A stretch of 64,000 nt of DNA from QAMX01 sp964515055 (GTDB lineage: Bacteria > Bacillota > Clostridia > Oscillospirales > QAMX01), in NCBI GenBank assembly GCA_964515055.1, contig CAZEUG010000004.1:31757-95756 (forward strand), in the 5' to 3' direction. Positions 58,455 through 64,000 of the stretch are shown here, piece after piece; the stretch's first letter is position 1; each line of letters starts with the position of its first letter. A program made the position numbers and the translations under genes. The notes under the pieces are model-generated. The model saw only the letters and a list, made by a program, of their open reading frames with translations. It did not search any database and was not told the origin of the DNA.

Positions 58455-58480
58455 TATATCGCAAATTTTCATAATGTCAA
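58453..58480 (-). promoter_or_regulatory. Promoter of the antiporter gene
   Basis: Minus strand: -35 TTGACA (58475-58480), 16-base spacer, -10 TATAAT (58453-58458). Its -10 shares two bases with the -10 of the divergent LysR promoter. Confidence 0.8.
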
Positions 58481-58535
58481 ATTATCTTTTGCTTGAATGG
58501 GATAACGAAACGATATGGAGGAGGCGGTTCCCTTG

Positions 58536-59432
58536 ATGGACGCAAAACTGATCACACTGCTGCGCGTGCAGGAATCCGGCAGCTTTACCCGGGCGGCGGA
58601 GTCGCTCTCACTGACCCAGCCCGCCGTCAGCAAACACATCCGGATGCTGGAAAAGGAGCTGGGCATCCGGATCTTTAACCGCGGAGAAGGCGAGATGAAA
58701 TTGACCCGCGAAGGGGAAATTGTCGCAAAATACGCAAAACGAATTGAAATGATGTATTTGAACCTTGAACAGAGCCTGAAGGATGAAAAAAAGTATATTA
58801 CCCGCCTTTCAGTCGGTATGACGCATACGGCGGAGAGCAACGTCATGGCCGAGGTGCTGGCGCGATATTCCAGCGAACGGCAGGGCGTCTGCCTGACGAT
58901 TGTCACAGACACCATTCAGAATCTCTACGCCAAGCTCCGAACCTATGAAATTGACCTGGCGGTCGTGGAGGGGCGCGCATCGGACAGCAGCTTCAACTCC
59001 ATCCTGCTGGATACCGATTGCCTGATTTTGGCCGTATCGACGGAAAATCCGCTGGCAGACAAGAACATTGTGACATTATCCGAGCTGAAAAAGCAGAAAA
59101 TGATTCTGCGCCTGCCCAATTCCGGCACGCGCAACCTGTTCGCATCTCACCTGGAAAGCAACAACCTCTCCCTGGACGATTTCAATGTCATCCTCGAAGT
59201 GGACAATATCGCCACCATCAAAGACCTGGTTCGCCGGAATTTCGGCGTCTCCATCCTGGCCAAAAGTGCCTGCCTGGAGGAACTCCGCAAGGGCAAGCTG
59301 GTCGCACTGCCGGTCGAAAACCTGAGCATGATCCGGGAGGTCAATCTGGTTTATCACCGCGATTTCGAACACGTCGATATCCTGCGCGACCTGTCCAAAA
59401 TGTACTTTGAATACGGCAAACAGAGCGAATAG
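58536..59432 (+). CDS. LysR-family transcriptional regulator
   Basis: 298 residues from an ATG with GGAGGAGG twelve bases upstream. The winged-helix domain is at ~1-60 (LLRVQESGSFTRAAESLSLTQPAVSKHIRMLEKELGIRIFNRG) and the type 2 periplasmic-binding-like effector domain at ~90-295. It ends with TAG. It is divergent from the antiporter, the classical layout for LysR control of the neighbouring gene. An effector is not recognisable. Confidence 0.93.
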   Translation: MDAKLITLLRVQESGSFTRAAESLSLTQPAVSKHIRMLEKELGIRIFNRGEGEMKLTREGEIVAKYAKRIEMMYLNLEQSLKDEKKYITRLSVGMTHTAESNVMAEVLARYSSERQGVCLTIVTDTIQNLYAKLRTYEIDLAVVEGRASDSSFNSILLDTDCLILAVSTENPLADKNIVTLSELKKQKMILRLPNSGTRNLFASHLESNNLSLDDFNVILEVDNIATIKDLVRRNFGVSILAKSACLEELRKGKLVALPVENLSMIREVNLVYHRDFEHVDILRDLSKMYFEYGKQSE

Positions 59433-59477
59433 AAAATGCCCTCACCGAACGGAAAATGGTTTCGGTGAGGGCATTTT
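59433..59477. terminator. Terminator between LysR and esterase genes
   Basis: A 17-bp perfect stem AAAATGCCCTCACCGAA / TTCGGTGAGGGCATTTT (59433-59449, 59461-59477) with 11-base loop and T-rich flanks. Confidence 0.9.
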
Positions 59478-59546
59478 GTTGTGCGACAAACGAACAAAAA
59501 ATGATATGTACCCTTATATGGTCATAACAAAACGTTATAACCGATC

Positions 59547-60413
59547 TCATTCCAGACCGCAGATTTCGGCCATTCCGGCGAGGTGCAGCACCCAGTCGGC
59601 ACATTCAGCAATCCAGCGAGACGGTTTGCGAGGCGGCAGACCCGATTCCGGATGCGACGTTGTGAGCCAGTTGGAGAGCCCCAGCCCGTGTTCGCCCTCC
59701 GGATAGATGTGCATTTCAAAGGGAATGTGATGCTCCGTGAGCGCATTGGCCACCATCAGGCTGTTCTCAACCGGCACACAGGAGTCGGAGAAGGTGTGCC
59801 AGAGGAAGGCGGGCGGCGTCTGATCATTGATGTGCAATTCCGTGCTGAGCAGTTGACGCATCTCCGGCGAATCCTGATCACCGAGCAGATTGCGCATGGA
59901 GCCTTCGTGCGCTTTCAGTGTGGCCGATGACAATGCACCATAGCAGAGGATCATGCCGTTTGGCCGCAGCAACTCAACCGGCAGCTGAAGCGTCTCATGA
60001 TAGAGCGGCTCCGACCAGTGTGTGGAATAGCTGCCGGCCAGATGTCCGCCCGCGGAAAAACCGAGGATGGAGATGCAGTCGGGGAGAATCTGATACCGGT
60101 CGGCGTTGGAACGAATCCAGGCCATGGCCGCAGAGGCTTCCAGCTGGAAGACCGGGTAATGCGCCTGCGGAGCCACATGGTATTGCAGGACAAAGCATTG
60201 AATGCCGTGCGCCAGAAAGGCCAGCGCGATGGGTTCCGCTTCGCGCTCAGAGACAAACGCATAGGCACCACCGGGGCAGATCAGAACGGCCGGATAGCGC
60301 TTGTCGCCCAGCTCCGGCGACGCCGAACGGCAGTAGGAACGCAAAATGGTGGGGGTGCCAACGTCCGGCAGCAGGGTATATTGCTCATTCAGATTGATTT
60401 GTTCACAGATCAT
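59547..60413 (-). CDS. Alpha/beta-hydrolase, BD-FAE/esterase-like
   Basis: 288 residues. The oxyanion motif is ICPGGAYAFVS (residues ~45-55), the nucleophile elbow is ILGFSAGGH, and the acid and base are in HTFSDSCVPVENS (Asp) and YPEGEHGLGLS (His). There is no signal peptide. Such intracellular carbohydrate esterases remove acetyl or feruloyl groups from imported xylo- or gluco-oligosaccharides. It lies 26 bases before smpB on the same strand (starting after it) and may be read from the same promoter. Confidence 0.9.
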   Translation of the reverse strand: MICEQINLNEQYTLLPDVGTPTILRSYCRSASPELGDKRYPAVLICPGGAYAFVSEREAEPIALAFLAHGIQCFVLQYHVAPQAHYPVFQLEASAAMAWIRSNADRYQILPDCISILGFSAGGHLAGSYSTHWSEPLYHETLQLPVELLRPNGMILCYGALSSATLKAHEGSMRNLLGDQDSPEMRQLLSTELHINDQTPPAFLWHTFSDSCVPVENSLMVANALTEHHIPFEMHIYPEGEHGLGLSNWLTTSHPESGLPPRKPSRWIAECADWVLHLAGMAEICGLE

Positions 60414-60439
60414 CGGTCAATTATCCTTTCCTCATGTGT

Positions 60440-60907
60440 TTATTCACGGCGATCTCTTGTTTTCAACTGCTTTTCGATTTCACGGTCGGCTGCACGCTTG
60501 GCTTCCACCTCACGCTTGTCGTACAGCTTTTTGCCCTTGCAGAGCCCGATTTCCAGCTTGATTTTCGAATTTTTCAGATAGAGCTTCAGCGGAACAAGGG
60601 TGAGCCCATCCTGCTTGATTGTGCTGTACAGGCGGCGAATTTCGCGCTTGTGAACCAGCAGTCGGCGATCCCGCATCGGGTCGCGGTTGAAAATATTGCC
60701 CTTTTCATAGGGGCTGATATGGATGCCGCGTGCAAAGAGCTCGCCGTCCTTGACGGAACAGAAGCTGTCCTTCAGGTTGACAGCGCCGTTGCGAATGGAC
60801 TTGACTTCCGTGCCGACCAGCGCAATGCCGGCTTCCAGCTGTTCCAGGACAAAATAGTCATGCCACGCCTTTTTGTTTTGTGCGATGATTTTGATGCCGT
60901 CAGCCAT
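60440..60907 (-). CDS. smpB: SsrA-binding protein SmpB
   Basis: 155 residues from the ATG with GAGG eleven bases upstream; the longer frame has no support. SmpB works with tmRNA to rescue stalled ribosomes. Features: IIAQNKKAWHDYFVLEQLEAGIALVGTEVKSIRNG (OB-fold N-terminus), GIHISPYEKGNIFNRDPMRDRRLLVHKREI and the positively charged tail KLYDKREVEAKRAADREIEKQL, which inserts into the ribosome A-site path. The ssrA gene is not in the window. Confidence 0.97.
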   Translation of the reverse strand: MADGIKIIAQNKKAWHDYFVLEQLEAGIALVGTEVKSIRNGAVNLKDSFCSVKDGELFARGIHISPYEKGNIFNRDPMRDRRLLVHKREIRRLYSTIKQDGLTLVPLKLYLKNSKIKLEIGLCKGKKLYDKREVEAKRAADREIEKQLKTRDRRE

Positions 60908-61018
60908 GGACGCATACCTCACGTTTGAAAGGGTTTGTGGAGTAATCTCCATTTATATATCATACATCGAATCAGGCGGAAAATCAAGTCGTTTTTGAAA
61001 AAAAGAAAAAAGACCATC

Positions 61019-62095
61019 TCAGACCGATGGAAAACGCGACGCAAAATACGCCGCATTGTGCAGCACTGCGGGATCCTGCGGATGGTACAGCGCGGCACGC
61101 CGATTCCAGTGCGCCGCCTCCCGAAAGCGCCCAAGCCGATCACAGCAGAGACAGAGCTGAATGCAGGGCAAAAATCCGTGACAATCCGGCAGGTCGAATG
61201 TTTCCGGCGTGCGACTGCCGTGCGTCAGCGCACATCGGTACCAGTCGGTCGCCGCCTCCAAACGATCGGCGTCGATCATACGCCGACCGATTTCGCAGCA
61301 GGTCACGGCGGAAGGATATCCGCCTTCCAGCGCACCAAACAGCGCACGAAGCGCCCCGGCCGCATCGCCGACTGCATCCCGACAGGCGGCCAAACCGCGG
61401 CAGACAGCTCCGCGATCGGCGGACTCCGGCGGCATATCGGAGAGCAGCTGCAAAAAAACAGGCTCCGCCTCTGCAAAACGGCCGTTGTCCACCAGCTCCC
61501 GAGCATAGTAAAAGCGCTCCCGAACGGACAAAAGGGCGCGACGAGCCAGCAGCCCTTCGTAGATGCGCAGATTCCGCCCCGGCTCGGACGGATGTGTTTT
61601 GCGGTGTTCGATGGGCGCATCCAGCATCTCTACCCGCCCAAAGGGCACAATGACCTCGTGAACGGCACCCTGCCATTCGGCCAGCGGACAGCGGCGCACA
61701 ATCCGCTCCCGGCGAATCGAAACGGCGGGCGTGCCGTCCGCGTGAAAGGACAGATGATACGGCAGCATCAGAACATCCGCGTGGAAAAAATCCGCCGCCT
61801 TGGCCGCCTGAATGCGTGCGGCACTGGCTTCCGGGACCACATCGTCCGCATCCAGCCACATGAGATGGGAGCTGCTCGCCCTGGAAAAGGAAACATTGCG
61901 CGCAGCGGCAAAATTGTCGTTCCACGGAAAGGAATACACGGTCGCGCCGCAGTTTGCGGCAATCTCCGGCGTTCCATCGTCCGAACCGGTATCCACAACG
62001 ATGCATTCGTCGGCAAAGGGCTGTGCCGATGCAAGCACCCGCGCACAGACATCCGCTTCGTTTTTCATAATCAGACAGACCGATAATGTCGCCAT
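61019..62095 (-). CDS. Glycosyltransferase family 2 with C-terminal TPR-like repeats
   Basis: 358 residues from the ATG after AGGAGG. GT-A fold: LSVCLIMKNEADVCARVLASAQ, DECIVVDTGSDDGTPEIA (nucleotide-binding Asp) and LMWLDADDVVP with the DxD metal motif, then HEVIVPFG acceptor region. Residues ~195-350 are helical repeats (FYYARELVDNGRFAEAEPVF) of TPR type, as in WcaA/LOS-type transferases. It is divergent from a collagen-like gene whose threonine-rich repeat is a good O-glycosylation target. Cytoplasmic; no TM helix. Confidence 0.9.
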   Translation of the reverse strand: MATLSVCLIMKNEADVCARVLASAQPFADECIVVDTGSDDGTPEIAANCGATVYSFPWNDNFAAARNVSFSRASSSHLMWLDADDVVPEASAARIQAAKAADFFHADVLMLPYHLSFHADGTPAVSIRRERIVRRCPLAEWQGAVHEVIVPFGRVEMLDAPIEHRKTHPSEPGRNLRIYEGLLARRALLSVRERFYYARELVDNGRFAEAEPVFLQLLSDMPPESADRGAVCRGLAACRDAVGDAAGALRALFGALEGGYPSAVTCCEIGRRMIDADRLEAATDWYRCALTHGSRTPETFDLPDCHGFLPCIQLCLCCDRLGRFREAAHWNRRAALYHPQDPAVLHNAAYFASRFPSV

Positions 62096-62158
62096 ACAAC
62101 CTCCTGTGGCTGTCGGGGTGGCAATCACAGCAGCCAAAACATACGCTGTATTGAGTAC

Positions 62159-62171
62159 GGCATCTGATGCC
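62159..62171. promoter_or_regulatory. Short palindrome between GT2 and collagen-like genes
   Basis: GGCATC-T-GATGCC (62159-62171) is a 13-bp palindrome within the 109-base divergent intergenic region (62096-62204). It could be an operator acting on either gene. No clear -35/-10 pair is visible on either strand. Confidence 0.35.
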
Positions 62172-62204
62172 ATACCGATTTTATCATATGTGCAGGTGAC
62201 GCGA

Positions 62205-62726
62205 ATGTTTCATGAATGCGAGAGATCGAACAGCTTCTTTGCCCCCAATGGCCGACGAAGTGATGCGGGCGGGGAGTTTGGCTCGCCGAGCTGCCAACCG
62301 CCGGAACCGCTGATTCCGATGATACGCTATCCTAACCCGGAGCTGACGTGCTGCTGCTGCCGCGGCGCAACGGGTGCAACCGGAGCCACGGGAGCCACCG
62401 GTGCTACCGGCGCCACCGGCCCTGCCGGAAGCGGCACGGGTATGACCGGAGCCACCGGCCGGACAGGCGCCACGGGAGCGACCGGCGCAACCGGAGCTAC
62501 CGGCGAACAGGGCATCCAGGGCGCAACCGGCGCAACGGGCGCAACGGGTGCAACCGGAGCAACGGGAGCAACGGGAGCAACCGGCGCAACCGGAGCCACC
62601 GGAACGGTAACGGCAGGCCCGGCCATTGATGACCTGAACGCAACGGCAACACTCGCCGAGGTCATCGAATCCTATAACACGCTGCTGGCGTCCCTACGAA
62701 CGTCAGGCGTCCTTACAGCCACCTGA
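62205..62726 (+). CDS. Collagen-like surface protein
   Basis: 173 residues from ATG with AGGTGA upstream. The N-terminus is unusual (MFHECERSNSFFAPN, then CCCCRG); no Sec signal is seen. Residues 54-134 are 24 Gly-X-Y triplets, mostly GAT, with one break at GSGT, and include GPA, GMT, GRT, GEQ and GIQ. The C-terminus PAIDDLNATATLAEVIESYNTLLASLR is the trimerising tail seen in Clostridial exosporium-like collagen proteins (BclA/ClbA). It likely forms a trimeric hair-like fibre on spores or the cell surface. A terminator follows. Confidence 0.85.
   Translation: MFHECERSNSFFAPNGRRSDAGGEFGSPSCQPPEPLIPMIRYPNPELTCCCCRGATGATGATGATGATGATGPAGSGTGMTGATGRTGATGATGATGATGEQGIQGATGATGATGATGATGATGATGATGATGTVTAGPAIDDLNATATLAEVIESYNTLLASLRTSGVLTAT
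62364..62605. repeat. Gly-Ala-Thr codon repeat
   Basis: About 24 nine-base units coding G-A-T (GGN-GCN-ACN) with mixed third bases, inside the collagen-like gene. Such a tract can expand or shrink by slippage or recombination and change the fibre length. Confidence 0.9.
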
Positions 62727-62751
62727 ACCGCCCTATTTCGACGGAACAACA

Positions 62752-62790
62752 AAAAGAGCCGCCTGACGATTTCAGTCAGACGGTTCTTTT
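62752..62790. terminator. Terminator of the collagen-like gene
   Basis: A 16-bp stem with two G-T pairs (62752-62767, 62775-62790), 7-base loop, then TTTT. AAAA on the left side also makes it usable on the minus strand for the 62832-63375 genes. Confidence 0.8.
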
Positions 62791-62831
62791 CCATTGAAGA
62801 TGCGATGTTGATGTGATTCGCACCCGCAAGC

Positions 62832-62966
62832 TCATGCGGCGGGAAGCTCCAGACCGATGGTATTGAGCAGGAAGAAAGCCACCTTTTCATAGCCCGCATC
62901 TGCCTCACTGCCAAACTTCGCAATCTCGGCCGCTGTCGGCTGCAAACCCTCATTAACAGATGGCAT
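62832..62966 (-). CDS. Possible 44-residue small protein
   Basis: The frame MPSVNEGLQPTAAEIAKFGS then EADAGYEKVAFFLLNTIGLE ends in LPAA and TGA. It starts inside the end of the 140-residue gene (14-base overlap) without a strong ribosome site, so it would depend on coupled translation. Its composition looks protein-like (acidic amphipathic helix). It could also be the C-terminal remnant of a frameshifted longer gene. Low certainty. Confidence 0.4.
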   Translation of the reverse strand: MPSVNEGLQPTAAEIAKFGSEADAGYEKVAFFLLNTIGLELPAA

Positions 62967-63375
62967 CCAGCGCCAAACGGGGCGCAGTCAGATCGCAGAC
63001 GTAGCGACAGGCCGAAGTGGTTTCCGTGTCAGCTGGGGTGATGAAGAGGTCAACGCGGTCTGCAAGGAACTGGTTCGCCACCAGATGATAGCCGGACGGT
63101 ACGACCTCAACGGACAACGTGAGATGAAGCTGCCCGACCGGGGCGCCAGTGGGAAGCGAGAAACCGGAGCTGCTCAGCAAAATCCGATAGGGGTTGCTGC
63201 ACCCGTACCAAAAGCCGTTGCCGGGGGATGCAGAAGCAGCGACGCCCTGCGCTGAAATCACCGGGAGTTCTGCGTGAAGGAGATGAAAACGCATCGACCA
63301 GCAGACAAGACCCACCAGGATACATAGCACCGCGCAGAGGATGGCTGACCATAGAATGATGTTTTTCCTGCTCAT
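62953..63375 (-). CDS. Single-pass membrane hypothetical protein
   Basis: 140 residues. An N-terminal TM helix (IILWSAILCAVLCILVGLVCW) is followed by an extracytoplasmic beta-rich domain (GQLHLTLSVEVVPSGYHLVANQFL; ADRVDLFITPAD). The pattern is similar in form to the small anchored proteins at 42082 and 43314 but without clear sequence identity. AAAGGAG is before the ATG. The 44-residue frame overlaps its end. Function unknown. Confidence 0.7.
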   Translation of the reverse strand: MSRKNIILWSAILCAVLCILVGLVCWSMRFHLLHAELPVISAQGVAASASPGNGFWYGCSNPYRILLSSSGFSLPTGAPVGQLHLTLSVEVVPSGYHLVANQFLADRVDLFITPADTETTSACRYVCDLTAPRLALDAIC

Positions 63376-63477
63376 TCAAAAACTCCTTTCAAAAACAGTG
63401 TGCCCAATAGCTGTGTGCTGATAAGACAGTAATTTGAGAAATTACGAAATCGGCAACTGCAAACAGGATTGGACAAC

Positions 63478-63519
63478 AAAACAGGCGACATTCAACTTTG
63501 GTTGGGTGTCGCCTGTTTT
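63478..63519. terminator. Bidirectional terminator with long stem
   Basis: AAAACAGGCGACATTCAAC pairs with GTTGGGTGTCGCCTGTTTT (63478-63519) through 19 bp including two G-T pairs and a TTTG loop, followed by TG. In the stretch 63376-63590 no gene is visible apart from this. Confidence 0.8.
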
Positions 63520-63590
63520 TGTGCGTTTAAGGGTTGAAAAGTGCCTGTTTTTTGCTTTATAAGGCGAGGATTGTGGGATAGGTGAAAAAG

Positions 63591-63785
63591 TTATCGTACT
63601 CGCATAATCTCGCTATCATGCAGTGAATTACGGCACAATGAACACAGTTTATTAAAAAGCATATTTCTTTGCGGTTTCGTAAATTTACAAACGAAATCGT
63701 AAAGTGAATCATCAGGTGTTACGATGTGGAGTTCGTTCAACGTAGCAAAAAGATCAAACGGTGTGTGTTCACGAAAAAGCTGCAT
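63591..63785 (-). CDS. Possible small protein in the AT-rich end
   Basis: 64 residues, MQLFREHTPFDLFATLNELH start, Cys/Phe/Leu-rich, in a segment with lower GC than the rest. No ribosome site is obvious and the frame is open further upstream, overlapping the promoter and the start of the DUF6061-like gene on the other strand. It may be a real small gene or a chance frame. Confidence 0.35.
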   Translation of the reverse strand: MQLFREHTPFDLFATLNELHIVTPDDSLYDFVCKFTKPQRNMLFNKLCSLCRNSLHDSEIMRVR

Positions 63786-63813
63786 TATTTTACAGCAAAA
63801 TTCGCCAGACCTA

Positions 63814-63852
63814 TTGAAAAGTATATCGAAGTTGTGATATGCTGTGTACACA
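63814..63852 (+). promoter_or_regulatory. Promoter of the DUF6061-like gene with adjacent palindrome
   Basis: -35 TTGAAA (63814-63819), 18-base spacer, -10 TATGCT (63838-63843). The 10-bp palindrome TGTGTACACA (63843-63852) directly follows and could be an operator. Confidence 0.55.
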
Positions 63853-63873
63853 ACGCAAATGGAGGTATGGCAG

Positions 63874-64000
63874 ATGAAAAAGCTATTGTCTTGTGCATTC
63901 AATATGGATAGCGGTTGCGTGGAACTGAAATATGCTGATGGCAGCATGATCGCCATTAACTGCACCGCCGTGGAAAACGAAGTTGCCGACAATATGTACG
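63874..64000 (+). CDS. DUF6061-like protein, 3' end outside the window
   Basis: 42 residues are visible, MKKLLSCAFNMDSGCVELKY then ADGSMIAINCTAVENEVADNMY. GGAGG lies 9 bases before the ATG. The wording matches the DUF6061 type, a small family I associate with Clostridial integrative and conjugative elements. If so, the region right of ~63520, which is AT-richer than the rest, may be the edge of such an element. The gene continues beyond the window, so this is provisional. Confidence 0.6.
   Translation, partial: MKKLLSCAFNMDSGCVELKYADGSMIAINCTAVENEVADNMY

Noticed and set aside
60953..61018. ssrA (tmRNA) next to smpB
   Set aside because: Only 66 bases are free and no tRNA-like ends or tag frame are visible.
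62364..62605. CRISPR-like repeat array
   Set aside because: Nine-base units with no unique spacers code for Gly-Ala-Thr within an open frame. No cas genes occur. It is a protein repeat.

Overview
The window looks like chromosomal DNA from a GC-rich, low-oxygen gut Firmicute of the Clostridia, most likely Oscillospiraceae/Ruminococcaceae. This is inferred from a WalRK-YycHI operon, strong AGGAGG ribosome sites, TTGACA/TATAAT promoters, a single-chain glycyl-tRNA synthetase, DUF1846 and PduL proteins, BspA-type leucine-rich repeats and a bacterial collagen-like protein. No phage, IS element, CRISPR array or replication origin is visible. The last ~500 bases are more AT-rich and begin a gene of a type often carried on integrative elements.

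Layout. 1-2421: 3' part of a long Sel1-repeat gene, ending at a bidirectional terminator. 2514-14212: eleven co-directional minus-strand genes with short gaps. In transcription order these are PduL, a ChbG/YdjC-like deacetylase, two tandem paralogous metallophosphoesterases, ProB, ProA, DUF1846, a GH29 fucosidase, a DapA/NanA-family lyase, a GH4 alpha-galactosidase and a membrane-anchored unknown. 14436-19599: an XRE regulator, then WalR, WalK, YycH and YycI on the plus strand. 19684-23044: a Gfo/Idh/MocA oxidoreductase, an SGNH esterase and a GH-like protein. 23183-29729: two ABC-2 exporters (ATPase plus permease each), a response regulator, a histidine kinase and two unknown membrane proteins, resembling a peptide-antibiotic defence locus.

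29974-41787 is the most unusual block: an ~12 kb co-directional run of two zinc-ribbon proteins, a large Ig-like surface protein split by an in-frame amber codon, an SPFH protein with four zinc ribbons, two lipoproteins, a TFIIB-type zinc-ribbon membrane protein, a TPM-domain protein, a second Ig-like stalked surface protein and two small unknowns. Its core matches the Bacillus ydjG-ydjH-ydjI envelope-stress genes, but no PspA homologue is next to it. 42082-44081 holds three small exported proteins and a relic of an S-layer-homology domain. 44240-46484 is a TetR-controlled operon with a LiaF-like protein and a clear palindromic operator.

46750-50232 carries a BspA-like secreted protein, a DUF5131 protein and a membrane metallophosphoesterase gene broken by an exact 217-bp tandem duplication. 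50354-56936 has a TetR regulator, tRNA-Pro(UGG), glyS, an SDR, a large lipoprotein with a predicted alpha-toroid fold and an EEP-family hydrolase. 57025-60907 has a CPA2 antiporter divergent from a LysR regulator with overlapping promoters, an alpha/beta esterase and smpB. 61019-62726 pairs a glycosyltransferase divergently with a collagen-like protein. 62832-64000 holds small unknown genes and the start of a DUF6061-like gene running off the end.

Many start codons were moved inward from the longest open frame because a strong Shine-Dalgarno sequence or the family N-terminus marks the internal start. All functional calls come from reading motifs by eye, with no database search.
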